Assembly (NCBI GenBank): GCA_947477565.1
Contig: CANJUR010000051.1
Coordinates: 1-34,780 of the forward strand
From: Deltaproteobacteria bacterium
GTDB lineage: Bacteria > Myxococcota_A > Polyangia > Polyangiales > Ga0077539
Direction of reading: 5' to 3'
Length of the DNA stretch: 34,780 bases
This document shows, piece by piece, positions 7,381-15,720 of this stretch. Under the pieces are notes generated by a model. The model worked only from the letters and a program-made list of their open reading frames with translations. It made no database searches and was not told the origin of the DNA. Position 1 is the first letter of the stretch, and each line of letters begins with the position of its first letter. A program made the position numbers and the translations under genes.

Positions 7381-9285
7381 ATGTCGATGAAACGTGGTTG
7401 GAGTCTCGGATGCGCGGTGCTCTGCGTGGGGGCGGCGTGTACGCAGACGCCGAGCGTTCCAATGCTCGACGCCGGTCTGATGGCGGACGTCTCCGGCGAC
7501 GCTTTGACCACGGATGGCCCCGCGAACGGATGCGCGATCGAGCCCCTGATCGACCTTGACCATGATGGCGTGACGACCCCGCAGGGCACCGCCGCGTGGG
7601 TGGACTTCTCTCGCGCCGCGGAGGCGCAACAGGTGACCGCCATCCCGACCTGCGGCGGTCCGGTCTACAATTCCGTGCTGGTGAAATGGACGGCGCCGCG
7701 CTCTGGAATTCTCCGAATGCGCGTCGAGCGCGACCAGTCCGACTGGAGCCAGGAAATGCTCGCCGGGGCGTACCTCACCGCCCGCCGGATCGAGCACTGC
7801 GCCTGGGACGCGCCCGCGCACGAATGCTCCGTCGCCACCTTCGAGGCCGACCCCGAGCACACGCGCTCGGAGTTCGAATTTCACGTCGAGCGGGGGACAC
7901 AATTCATCGCCCTCGCGTGGAGCTTCAACTACGCCGACGCGGGCGTCCGCACCACCGCGGTACCCGCCCTGCGCATCGCGCTGCGCCTGATCGACCAGAG
8001 CGCCTATGGCCGCAGCTGCGTGCCCGCGACTACCGACCGCGAGCAGCTCTGCCCGGCCCGCTCGGACTGCACCACGGTAGGCGCCGCGGCCCCGACGTGC
8101 ATCGCTCGCGGCGCCCGGTCCGGACTCTGCCGCGGGCCCTTGCGCGACTGCGACCCCGGTCTTGTCTGCGGGTCCATTGGGAGTTCGTGCGACTCGCCTG
8201 CGGCGCTCGGCGAGCCCTGCGAGAGCCGCGGCTGCATCGCCGGCGCGAGCTGCCTCGTGCGCTCCCCCCTTTCCGAGAGCCGATGCGTCGCCGACGGGAT
8301 TCTCAACGCCTCGTGCAGGGCGCCCACCGGGACGGCCGCGCCCTGCGACGCACCCCTCACCTGTCGGCGGGTCGACACGCGCTCAATCTGCGTGCAGGAG
8401 ACGGCCCTCGGCGCACCCTGCGACGCAGCCGCATACTGCGCGGGAGGCGGCATTTGCGCCCCGGATGCCATGGGCCGATCGGTCTGCACCCTGCCGGGCG
8501 CGGAGGGCACGCGCTGCGGATCCGCCGTCGGTCAGCCGCTGCCGTGCGCGGCGGGTCTGCGCTGCGTGGATCAGTTTTGTCGTCGCACGCACGCGAGCAC
8601 CGAGGCCTGCGATGACGATCGGGGCTGCGACGCAGGGCTATCTTGCGTAGCGGGCCACTGCGCCGCTCCTCCGCCGGGGCGCTGCAGCACCCGTGGGGAT
8701 CAGTGCCCGGCGGGCCAGCGCTGCGTAAACGAATCGTGCGTCGCGGCCATCGCGATTGGCGAGGCATGCACCGGCCAGGGATGCGCGGCGGGCCTCACCT
8801 GCGCGCCCGACTCCAACCGTTGCGAGGTGGTTGCACCGTCCAACGGTTGCATGGACGACCTGGACTGCGGGCGCAGCACCCTCTGCCGCGAGCACGTCTG
8901 CGTCCTGCCAGGGCGCTGCCCGCAGCGCGACGCCTCCAGTAACGTGATCTGCGACGCCGACTCGCGCTGTGTGCCCAGCGCGACGGGCGCGTGGGCGTGT
9001 CGCCCCATCGGCCGCGACGGCGGTCCGTGCCGCGCCGGGGTGCCTGGTCCGTGCGACGCCGGGCACCGCTGCGTCGGGGGCGTATGCCTGGCGGCCGCCA
9101 GCGCCACCGCGGGCGTGTGCGGCGATCGCCTGCGCTGCCCACCCGGCACGCGCTGCGAGGCAGGCTGCCAGCCCAACGGAGCCGCGGGAACCGAGAACGC
9201 GGCGTGTCGGCGCGGCGCGAGCGGCGCTGCGGAGTGCGACCCGGGCCTGCGCTGCGACCTCACCGCCCTCACCTGCGGGCGCTGA
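7381..9285 (+). CDS. Cysteine-rich lipoprotein with N-terminal beta-sandwich-like domain
   Basis: The 634-aa protein starts with a short basic end and a hydrophobic stretch ending VGAAC, giving a lipidation cysteine at C20; an alternative ATG lies two codons in. Residues about 60-215 look like a beta-rich domain (alternating hydrophobics, CGG and RMRVERDQSDW segments), related in style to the pre-peptidase-like sandwich domains of secreted myxobacterial proteins. From about 215 to the end the protein is a long array of short disulfide modules with repeated G-L-x-C and C-x-P-G-x-R-C patterns, many with a GLRC/GLTC core. It likely sits on the outer surface; function unknown. It is divergent from the 7217 lipoprotein, suggesting shared control. 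The frame is open far upstream of 7381, but those codons do not precede a signal peptide sensibly. Confidence 0.8.
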   Translation: MSMKRGWSLGCAVLCVGAACTQTPSVPMLDAGLMADVSGDALTTDGPANGCAIEPLIDLDHDGVTTPQGTAAWVDFSRAAEAQQVTAIPTCGGPVYNSVLVKWTAPRSGILRMRVERDQSDWSQEMLAGAYLTARRIEHCAWDAPAHECSVATFEADPEHTRSEFEFHVERGTQFIALAWSFNYADAGVRTTAVPALRIALRLIDQSAYGRSCVPATTDREQLCPARSDCTTVGAAAPTCIARGARSGLCRGPLRDCDPGLVCGSIGSSCDSPAALGEPCESRGCIAGASCLVRSPLSESRCVADGILNASCRAPTGTAAPCDAPLTCRRVDTRSICVQETALGAPCDAAAYCAGGGICAPDAMGRSVCTLPGAEGTRCGSAVGQPLPCAAGLRCVDQFCRRTHASTEACDDDRGCDAGLSCVAGHCAAPPPGRCSTRGDQCPAGQRCVNESCVAAIAIGEACTGQGCAAGLTCAPDSNRCEVVAPSNGCMDDLDCGRSTLCREHVCVLPGRCPQRDASSNVICDADSRCVPSATGAWACRPIGRDGGPCRAGVPGPCDAGHRCVGGVCLAAASATAGVCGDRLRCPPGTRCEAGCQPNGAAGTENAACRRGASGAAECDPGLRCDLTALTCGR

Positions 9286-9310
9286 ACGACGACCTCCACG
9301 CCGGGGAAAA

Positions 9311-10696
9311 TCAGCCTGCGCGGTGCAGCGCGGCCGCGAGGGCAGCCAGGATGAGAGCGTTCATCGTGCCGTGCAGAACGATCGGCGCAGCGAGGCGGCC
9401 GGTCGCGATACGGGCCCAGCCGAAGACGAGGCCGTAGAAGACCACTGCGAGGGCGCCGAGGCCGTACTGCGAGACGTGCAGCGCGCCGAAGAGCGTCGCG
9501 GTGGCGGCGATGGCCCAGCGCGGCGACCACCAGCGCAGCAGCCCTGGGAGGAGCACCCCGCGAAATAAGAGTTCTTCGCCCAGCGGGGCTGCGACGGCGA
9601 CGGCGAGAGCGATGAGCACCGCTCCGGACACACCGAACTCCACCTGTGCGGCCATGTCCTGCACGGCCCCGCGCTCGGACGGGAGATGCAAACAAGTAGA
9701 GAGAAATGGGAGCAGCCAGCCGAGGCGCGCGGTTCCTGTGACGAGGTACCATGCGCCCAGGGCGACGCCCCCCGCGAGCGAGTGTGACGGCGGCGGCACG
9801 GGCGCGAGCGCATCGGCGCGGAGCAGGCGCGAACGGGCCACCAGGGCGAGCAGGCCCATCGCCATCGGCGACGCCACGAGCAGGACGAGCGTCACCCCGA
9901 GCGAGGGCCCGATACGCCACAGGAGAACTCGAGCCAGAGCGTAGACCGCCGCCGACGAACCCAACAACACCAACACGACCGCGCCGAGCAGGGCGCCCGC
10001 CGCCGACGAGCGCCGACGCGAGACGATCCATAGCGCTGCGAGGGTCACGGAGCTCAACACGGCGCAGGCGAGTTCTAGAGATCCGAGGTGCCACGCAGGA
10101 CTCGGCGCGATGGACGAATCTCGCGCGAACAGCGAGCGACCGAGCGGACGCCGCAGACGGCGGAAATCGGGAACGACCACCACCGCGATCTCGGCGTCCG
10201 CGCGACGCAGCTGGAGCCGGCGTCCCTGCCCCGGGTGGCCACCGCGAATCTGCGTGCGGAGAGCTTCTGGAGTAGCCACCGGGGAGCCGTCGAGGGCGAC
10301 GATCACATCGCCACGATGGAGCCCCGCGCGGGCGGCGGGCGAGTCCGCGGTGGTGGCAGCGACGGTGGCGCCGGAGCCCCGGACTCCGTGCTCGAACTGC
10401 ACGCCGATGGCGAGGTTCGGCGCGAAAGGATCGTCCGCGCGGTGCAGCGTCGCGGCGTGACCACCGTAGGCGAGCAGAGCGATGAGGAGGTCGAGCGCGA
10501 CCAGAACGGAGAGGCGGCGTCCCCAGCGACGGTGATCGTCGTCGAGGTCGGGGAAGAAGCTGTGGTAGGCCGCGAGCAGCGCCGTGAACGGCACGAAGAC
10601 CGCGGGGAAGAACACGCCCGCGAGGGCCACGTGGAAGTCGTTGCGCCCGGAGACGCCGGGGACGTAGGGGAATCCTGGGAGGCGCGGGGTAGTCAC
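9311..10696 (-). CDS. PDZ-CPBP fusion membrane protease
   Basis: About 461 aa. The N-terminus has hydrophobic segments. A PDZ domain follows roughly 60 residues after the first of these (ADSPAARAGLHRGDVIVALDG is the carboxylate-binding style loop and strand). Further membrane helices lead to a C-terminal CPBP/CAAX-type protease core: E374-E375 with R379 in GEELLFRG, then a FGALH motif and LHGTMN. CPBP proteases are intramembrane glutamic-type or metallo-type enzymes that process membrane proteins or act in bacteriocin immunity; a PDZ domain would present substrates. The start is uncertain: GTG at 10696 avoids overlap with the decayed gene upstream, while an ATG at 10789 would run into it. Leu377 uses the rare TTA codon. 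It ends the minus-strand operon; its link to the oxidoreductase is unclear. Confidence 0.75.
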   Translation of the reverse strand: MTTPRLPGFPYVPGVSGRNDFHVALAGVFFPAVFVPFTALLAAYHSFFPDLDDDHRRWGRRLSVLVALDLLIALLAYGGHAATLHRADDPFAPNLAIGVQFEHGVRGSGATVAATTADSPAARAGLHRGDVIVALDGSPVATPEALRTQIRGGHPGQGRRLQLRRADAEIAVVVVPDFRRLRRPLGRSLFARDSSIAPSPAWHLGSLELACAVLSSVTLAALWIVSRRRSSAAGALLGAVVLVLLGSSAAVYALARVLLWRIGPSLGVTLVLLVASPMAMGLLALVARSRLLRADALAPVPPPSHSLAGGVALGAWYLVTGTARLGWLLPFLSTCLHLPSERGAVQDMAAQVEFGVSGAVLIALAVAVAAPLGEELLFRGVLLPGLLRWWSPRWAIAATATLFGALHVSQYGLGALAVVFYGLVFGWARIATGRLAAPIVLHGTMNALILAALAAALHRAG

Positions 10697-10733
10697 GACG
10701 CGAGGCCCGCGGAGCGCGGCGGAAGCGACGGGT

Positions 10734-11311
10734 TCAGGTGACCACCCGAATGCGTACGTCCACGGCGGTGACGCCATCGGGGCGCGCAATGACCGTATTC
10801 AAGTCGATTTCCGCGATGTGTGGAAGGTCGGCCGCGAGGCGGCCCACGCGAAGCAGCACCTCCGCGAGCGAGCGCTTGCCCACCATCGGGCCGCCGCAAA
10901 ACCCTTCGAGCAGCGCAGGCGTCCGGATGCCATCGCCATCTGCGCTGCCTCCGCCGCGCCGACAAACGTCTCGATGCCTTTGTCCGCCATGCGCTGCAGC
11001 AGCACGCCACGCATGGCCCCGGCGCGACCGAGTTCCGTCCTGCGTCCGAGCGTGGCGAGGTAGGCCTCGCGCATGCCGTACCCTCGTGCGGGCACCGCCA
11101 GATCGACCGGGTCCGGAATCTCCTCGACGCTCGCGTACGACCGCATGGACTGCACCCTGGGCGCTTTCGTGTTCACTGGGTAGACCGCCCTCTGGGAGCC
11201 GACGTGCACAGGGTTGTGGAAGACCTCCGCGGAGATGCTCCCACGCTTGCGACCTTCGCCGATGACGGCGATCGAGCGTGGACGAAGGAGGGCATCGGGG
11301 GAGCCAGACAT
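10734..11311 (-). pseudogene. Decayed ADP-forming acyl-CoA synthetase
   Basis: Starting at ATG 11311, the reading frame gives the N-terminal CoA-binding Rossmann start of ADP-forming acetate/acyl-CoA synthetases (LLRPRSIAVIGEGRKRG, then AVYPVNTK and DPVDLAV). Instead of the roughly 500 residues expected next, it jumps to a short stretch with ATP-grasp features (LLQRMADKGIETFVG). The family's C-terminal end is present only in another frame on the same strand (ALLEGFCGGP, IAEIDLNTVIARPDG, ending at 10734). At least two internal deletions and one frameshift are needed to explain this, so the gene is almost certainly dead. It follows the GMC oxidoreductase by 25 bp, as if once in its operon. A sequencing error could explain the frameshift but not the deletions. 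Confidence 0.8.
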
Positions 11312-11336
11312 GCCGGGCCAGTAACAGAGCGCCGGG

Positions 11337-12839
11337 TCAGGCGTCGAGCAGGTGCTCCGCGAAGGTGCGCGCGAGCGCCATGATGGTGTGCTGCGGGTTG
11401 ACCCCGAGCGTCGTCGGGATGACCGACGCATCTGCCACCACGAGGCGCTCATAGCCGTGCACGCGGCCGTACTCGTCGCAGACGCCGCGGGCGGGGTCCT
11501 TGTCCATGGTGGTTCCGCCGAAGAGGTGCGAGGAGATCAGGATGTACGCGCGCGGGTCGAGCGGGCCATTTTCGATGAGCCCGATCTGGTCCGGGCCGAG
11601 CTCGTACGGAAGCCCGTAGATCCCCGGCAGAACCTTGCGCGCCCCGGCCGCGAAGTGGGTACGCGCGAGAAGCGCGAGGCCCTTGCGGAGGCGCTCGATG
11701 TCCGGCTGCGCGAAGCCATACTCCACGCTCACCTCGCCGAAGAAGCCCCGCTTCACGCGGCCGACGGCCTCCGCGCGAACCGCCACCACCCACATCGCCA
11801 TGCGCCGGTATTCACCCATGCGCGCGACGAGTTCTTTGCCCGCGCCTGCGAGCCGCGAAGCGATCATCTCTGGCGGAATGGACAGCGTCTCGATCTTCAT
11901 TCCCGGGTCGATGCGGTACTGCACCGAGGCCCAGCCCTGCGTGGCGCCGACGTTCATATCGACGTCTTCGTCGTACACGCCGATGACGCCGGTGCCCGGG
12001 TGCGCGCGGAAGCCGAAGCCCATTCTCGGGTGCTTCACGCCGCTGGCCGCAAGCAGCGGCGCTGTGCGCGTGACGCTCGCCGCCACGACCACTCCCTTGC
12101 GCGCTCGCACCGTGAAGCGCCCTCCTTTGCGGCGCGTGACGGGCTCGCGGAAGCGACCGGTGACGCCCACGGCGCGACGCCCTTCGAGCAGGATGCGCTC
12201 CGCAGGGGCGCACGACAGCACGGTGCCGCCGAGGGCCATCACCTCGGGGATAAACTGCAGGTTGAGGCTCTGCTTCTTGAGTTGCTTGCACCCTTGGAGG
12301 CACTGCCCCGAGCCCACGCAGCCCTTCACATACCGGGTCATCGGGTGTCCGTCGTACGGAACCGCCGCCGCCCCTTTGGCTGCGAGCAGGTTCGAGCGCC
12401 CCGCCGCCGCCGCGGGTACGACCTCCGCGCAGAGTTCGACTTCCAGCTTGTCCTGGTGCTTCCAGATCGCGTCGCGGAAGGCTTTTCCCCCGACGCCGAG
12501 GTCACGTTCCCAGCCCACCATGACGTCCTCCGGGGTACGAACGCAGATGGCGCAGTTGATCACCGTGGTGCCGCCCACGCAGGACGCCTGCACGATGGGC
12601 CAGAGCGCCCTCCCGCGCGAGATTCCGACGCCCCAGTCGTCGAAGACGTCACGCATGGCTCCGTACGTAGACGACGGATAGTCCGCCGGGTCGCGCCAGG
12701 GCCCCGCTTCGATGAGCGCCACCGTCGCTCCGCCGCGGGCCAGGGCGTTGGCCGCGGTCGCCCCACCCGCACCGGATCCCACCACGACGTAATCGACCTC
12801 AAGGGCGAGGTCTTCCTCGCGAAATGCGATGTGCGTCAT
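11337..12839 (-). CDS. GMC-family FAD oxidoreductase
   Basis: The 500-aa flavoenzyme opens with the FAD-binding GSGAGGATAANALARGG and an acidic strand end (LIEAGP). It continues with the GMC motif region (CVGGTTVINCA), a cysteine cluster (CVGSGQCLQGC), and the C-terminal catalytic region SSHLFGGTTM and GVNPQHTIMALA. The pattern is closest to cholesterol-oxidase or fatty-alcohol-oxidase-like GMC enzymes, which oxidise alcohols to aldehydes or ketones; the substrate here is not determined. The ATG at 12839 is chosen because it overlaps the upstream stop (ATGA), showing translational coupling to the small membrane protein at 12836-13237. No signal peptide is seen, so it probably works in the cytoplasm or at the inner membrane. 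Confidence 0.9.
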   Translation of the reverse strand: MTHIAFREEDLALEVDYVVVGSGAGGATAANALARGGATVALIEAGPWRDPADYPSSTYGAMRDVFDDWGVGISRGRALWPIVQASCVGGTTVINCAICVRTPEDVMVGWERDLGVGGKAFRDAIWKHQDKLEVELCAEVVPAAAAGRSNLLAAKGAAAVPYDGHPMTRYVKGCVGSGQCLQGCKQLKKQSLNLQFIPEVMALGGTVLSCAPAERILLEGRRAVGVTGRFREPVTRRKGGRFTVRARKGVVVAASVTRTAPLLAASGVKHPRMGFGFRAHPGTGVIGVYDEDVDMNVGATQGWASVQYRIDPGMKIETLSIPPEMIASRLAGAGKELVARMGEYRRMAMWVVAVRAEAVGRVKRGFFGEVSVEYGFAQPDIERLRKGLALLARTHFAAGARKVLPGIYGLPYELGPDQIGLIENGPLDPRAYILISSHLFGGTTMDKDPARGVCDEYGRVHGYERLVVADASVIPTTLGVNPQHTIMALARTFAEHLLDA

Positions 12840-13237
12840 GACTTCCTCCACGTCCCGGGGTCCGCGGGGTACGGCGGGAGACCCAGCGCCGCGCGCACCT
12901 TCGGATCAGCGCCCCAGAGCAGCCCAGCGATCATCTTCAACAAGAACACCGGCTGTCGCACATAGTAGATCGGGTGCGCCGCGAGCCTCTGCGCGTGCCG
13001 ATCGCGCGTCTCTGCGGAGAGCCAGAACGCCGGTAGCGGGACAAACACCGTGAACAGCGGCGTGATGTGAAACAAGAGCGTACCGAGCACGAAGCCGGCC
13101 CAGATGATCGGCGCGCACTCGCGGCGGAAGCGCGCGATGTACTCGTCGAGGGGCATGTCCTCGATGCCGGGAAACTGCTCCGAGCGCGGGTAGAAGGTCA
13201 CCATCGCAGACCGTGCGAGCCAGACAATCACGCGCAT
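12836..13237 (-). CDS. Small membrane protein coupled to GMC oxidoreductase
   Basis: The 133-aa product has one long hydrophobic hairpin in its middle (roughly residues 46-78, IIWAGFVLGTLLFHITPLF through VPLPAFWL) and a polar C-terminal half ending in a Pro-rich PPYPADPGTW segment. The family is not recognised. The stop overlaps the ATG of the GMC oxidoreductase, so it is very likely an obligate partner, possibly anchoring it to the membrane or acting as an electron or substrate adaptor. The start at 13237 is preferred; the open frame extends further upstream but that part is Arg/Ser-rich and unlike the rest. Another ATG at 13204 is possible. Confidence 0.6.
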   Translation of the reverse strand: MRVIVWLARSAMVTFYPRSEQFPGIEDMPLDEYIARFRRECAPIIWAGFVLGTLLFHITPLFTVFVPLPAFWLSAETRDRHAQRLAAHPIYYVRQPVFLLKMIAGLLWGADPKVRAALGLPPYPADPGTWRKS

Positions 13238-13355
13238 ATCGTACCGGAATCCCACCCCTCGCGGGGAGGAGCTTCCGTCGTGTCGACGGTCTGATGGAGA
13301 AACGCGGAACGGGAATAGGGAAAATCGGCGTCGCGCACTCAAGCACGAGGCGCCG

Positions 13356-14027
13356 TCACGGGTGGTTGGCGTCGAGTTCGGTGACGTGGAGAACAGCCGG
13401 GTTGTGCGACGAAGCGTCGTACGTGCCGACCCAGATGTCGTAGCGACCGGCCGGCGGGTGGGCGAAGTCGATGGTCGGCATGAGGGCGTTGCCCCAGCCC
13501 TCATGGTGATGGTCGTCGTTGCAGCGCCACTGCCCGCTCGGCTCGCTGATTACGAGCGTGGCGTCGGAGTTGTTGCCCGCGACGACGTAGAAGCGCAGCA
13601 GCGGGAAGGTGGTGCCCGCGGTGAAGTGGAAGTGGAAGTCCGGGCGACGGGTCACAAACGATCGGCCGCACTGCTCGCCGCTGACGCTGTCGCGCATGTT
13701 GAGGTCGGCCACGTTGACCGGGTTGCGACCGCCGCCCGCGGTGAGCGGAAAGGACCACGGGTCGGGCGCGAATCCGGTGGTCAGGCGACCGCCGCCGAAG
13801 TTCGCGCGGGCGTTGAAGTCGAGCAACGTGCGCGCATGGGTCCACGCCGCAGTGTCCGCGGTCGACGGCGCGAAGGGCGCCGCGACGATCGGCACCGGAG
13901 CGGGCTCGGGCGTCACCACGGGCTCCGGCGCCACCGCCACAACGGGCTGCGGTGCGGGCGTCGGTATGTGCGTCGTGGCGCAACCCGTCAGGAGTGCAAA
14001 ACCAACCACGGAGAGAGAGGTCTTCAT
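13356..14027 (-). CDS. Lipoprotein with C-terminal beta-sandwich-like domain
   Basis: The 223-aa protein has a signal sequence ending LLTGC (lipidation C16), then a Pro/Val-rich spacer, and from about residue 60 a domain with strands and a conserved-looking core: FHFHFTAGTTFP, then FYVVAGNNSDATLVI, GQWRCNDDHH and GRYDIWVGTYDA. The end resembles pre-peptidase C-terminal (PPC)-like domains of secreted myxobacterial proteins. The ATG at 14027 is chosen because it begins the signal peptide; the open frame before it is unlike a leader. No strong Shine-Dalgarno is seen. It is monocistronic on the minus strand, with about 118 bp of plain spacer separating it from the gene starting at 13237. Confidence 0.75.
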   Translation of the reverse strand: MKTSLSVVGFALLTGCATTHIPTPAPQPVVAVAPEPVVTPEPAPVPIVAAPFAPSTADTAAWTHARTLLDFNARANFGGGRLTTGFAPDPWSFPLTAGGGRNPVNVADLNMRDSVSGEQCGRSFVTRRPDFHFHFTAGTTFPLLRFYVVAGNNSDATLVISEPSGQWRCNDDHHHEGWGNALMPTIDFAHPPAGRYDIWVGTYDASSHNPAVLHVTELDANHP

Positions 14028-14254
14028 GGCGGCAGATTCTCGAGGTGCGAGGCCAGATGCGAGCCCTTCCTGTGCGGCCCCACGCGGTCTCGCCCAGAGA
14101 CCACCGACGCGCACCGACGGCAGGACAGCGACGCTCTCCCAGAGGTTCCCATCCCTTGATTTACGACACTTTCTGGCGGCCTGCGACGTGCGCTGCGAAG
14201 AGTGGCGCAGCGGCGACTGCGACGTCGGCGCCGAGCGAGGAGAGCGAGGTTCCC

Positions 14255-14530
14255 TTGAACACCCGGCACTGCCCGAACGACCAGGCTGAGTACGCGAAGC
14301 TGGCCTACGTGCCCCTCGGGCTGTTGGTGCTCGCCGCGCTGATGCGCACCGACGTGGCCGCCGCGGGCCCCTCGATGACCGCGCTCGCGCTCGACCTCCT
14401 CGCCCTCGCCCAGGCCGCTCTCGTCGGCTGGCTAGGGAGTGAGTTCATGCTCGCGCACCCGATGCCCATCGGGCGGCGACGTAGCCGACGCCACCCCCCT
14501 CGCAGGCACCTCACCCACAAGACCATCTGA
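14255..14530 (+). CDS. Possible small two-helix membrane protein
   Basis: A 91-aa frame starts with TTG at 14255, preceded by GAGG 5 nt upstream. It has two hydrophobic helices (AYVPLGLLVLAALM and ALDLLALAQAALVGWLG) and a very basic C-terminus full of Arg and His. The length, ribosome-binding site and hydrophobic pattern favour a real gene, but there is no recognised family and the region could be chance in GC-rich DNA. It sits between a minus-strand lipoprotein and a minus-strand HEAT-like gene. The 227 bp before it may hold promoters for both this gene and the lipoprotein. Confidence 0.35.
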   Translation: MNTRHCPNDQAEYAKLAYVPLGLLVLAALMRTDVAAAGPSMTALALDLLALAQAALVGWLGSEFMLAHPMPIGRRRSRRHPPRRHLTHKTI

Positions 14531-14571
14531 CTCGCGTAAGCCACACGCCATGCGTCGTGCGCGCCTCGCCG

Positions 14572-15663
14572 CTACTTGCGCTTCTTGAGGTGATTGCCAG
14601 CCGCAGTACGCACCGCTGCTGCGACATTTTTGCTGGCCGCGACGCGCTTCATGTCGCTCTCGCGCAGGTGCACGATGAGCTTCATCGCCTCGCCGATGGG
14701 CGTCTTCGGGTTGCTCACCAGGTTGAGCTTCACCTCGTAGAGCCGCAGCCACGGACCTCGGTTGGAGATGCGCCTCAGGATGTCGTCGCCCACGTTGCGG
14801 CTCGCGGCGATCTTGATGATTTCGTCGTCGCCGATCTTCGGTGAGTCGAGCACCGCCGCGGCCACGAGGCGGTTGGTCGAGCGCACCAGAAGCGACCGCT
14901 GCATCGCGTTGCCCAGCATCGCGGTGCGAATCTTCTCCGTGACGTTCATGTCGTCGAGGCGCTTCTCGGCCCTGCGCGCGCCCTCCTTCACCTTAACGCC
15001 GTCGTCGTCCTCCTCGATGTCGTCGAGGCTGAACTCCTGCGCCTCCTCCAACGCGAACACAAACGCCGCGTCGCGCTCCAACGGCACCTCGCTCGGCGGA
15101 GGAATCACCTGGTTCTTCAGCGCCGCGACGATCTGCTCGAAGCCGGGGATGTTCACCGTGAGGCCGTTGCGCGCAGCAAACTCCACGATGCGGTCGGACG
15201 TCGACATGCGCGTCGCGGGGTTGAGGTAGAGCGCCTCGATGATCTGCGGCGACGAAAGCAGCCGCTGCTCGTTCTGCGCGATGACCTCCGAGAGCGCTTC
15301 GTCGCAGTCTCGCGCGAGCCGGGCGACGGTCTCCCCGGCCGCGTTGGGGTGCCGCACGACACGCTCGACGTAGGCTCGATTGCCCGCCGCGCGCGTCACG
15401 AAATCGTCGAGCACCGCGGCAGGAAAATCCGACGCTGCGAGGGCTGATCCGACCACTGACTCGGGCAGCCCGAGGAGGGTCTTTTGCGCCGCGTCGCGCA
15501 GGCCCGGATCTTCGCTCCAGGCGAGGCCGTAGAGCGCGCACATCATCGCAGCGGGAGGCAGCGGCGCCATCCCGCGCGCGGCCATCATCTTCAACGGCGC
15601 CGGGCCGCCAAGCACCCTGCGGGCGCCCTCGGGAAGCTGGGTCAGATCAACCGGGTGATGCAT
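14572..15663 (-). CDS. HEAT-like helical repeat protein
   Basis: The 363-aa cytoplasmic protein consists mostly of repeated helix pairs with NP/SP-type turns: LSSPQIIEALYLNPATRM, then similar VLDSPKIGDDEII and LNLVSNPKTPIGEAM segments. This is the pattern of ARM/HEAT-like solenoids. A charged acidic/basic linker around residues 210-240 (IEEDDDGVKVKEGARRAEKR) separates N- and C-terminal groups of repeats. The C-terminus is basic (ending KKRK). From general knowledge, conserved myxobacterial hypothetical proteins share this layout; they have no known activity and could be scaffolds. The ATG at 15663 is the only start supported by the protein pattern. Confidence 0.75.
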   Translation of the reverse strand: MHHPVDLTQLPEGARRVLGGPAPLKMMAARGMAPLPPAAMMCALYGLAWSEDPGLRDAAQKTLLGLPESVVGSALAASDFPAAVLDDFVTRAAGNRAYVERVVRHPNAAGETVARLARDCDEALSEVIAQNEQRLLSSPQIIEALYLNPATRMSTSDRIVEFAARNGLTVNIPGFEQIVAALKNQVIPPPSEVPLERDAAFVFALEEAQEFSLDDIEEDDDGVKVKEGARRAEKRLDDMNVTEKIRTAMLGNAMQRSLLVRSTNRLVAAAVLDSPKIGDDEIIKIAASRNVGDDILRRISNRGPWLRLYEVKLNLVSNPKTPIGEAMKLIVHLRESDMKRVAASKNVAAAVRTAAGNHLKKRK

Positions 15664-15720
15664 GGCCGCGAGGGTATCGCAGAGCTACCGACCGCAACGC
15701 GCGATCGTCAGCCCATGGAC

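Noticed and set aside
9311..10789. Longer CPBP protease start at 10789
   Set aside because: It would overlap the coding remnant of the acyl-CoA synthetase, and the extra residues look unrelated to the protein; GTG at 10696 is preferred but unproven.
11352..12965. 537-aa plus-strand open frame opposite the GMC oxidoreductase
   Set aside because: It is antisense to a clear GMC oxidoreductase and shows no domain; shadow frame.
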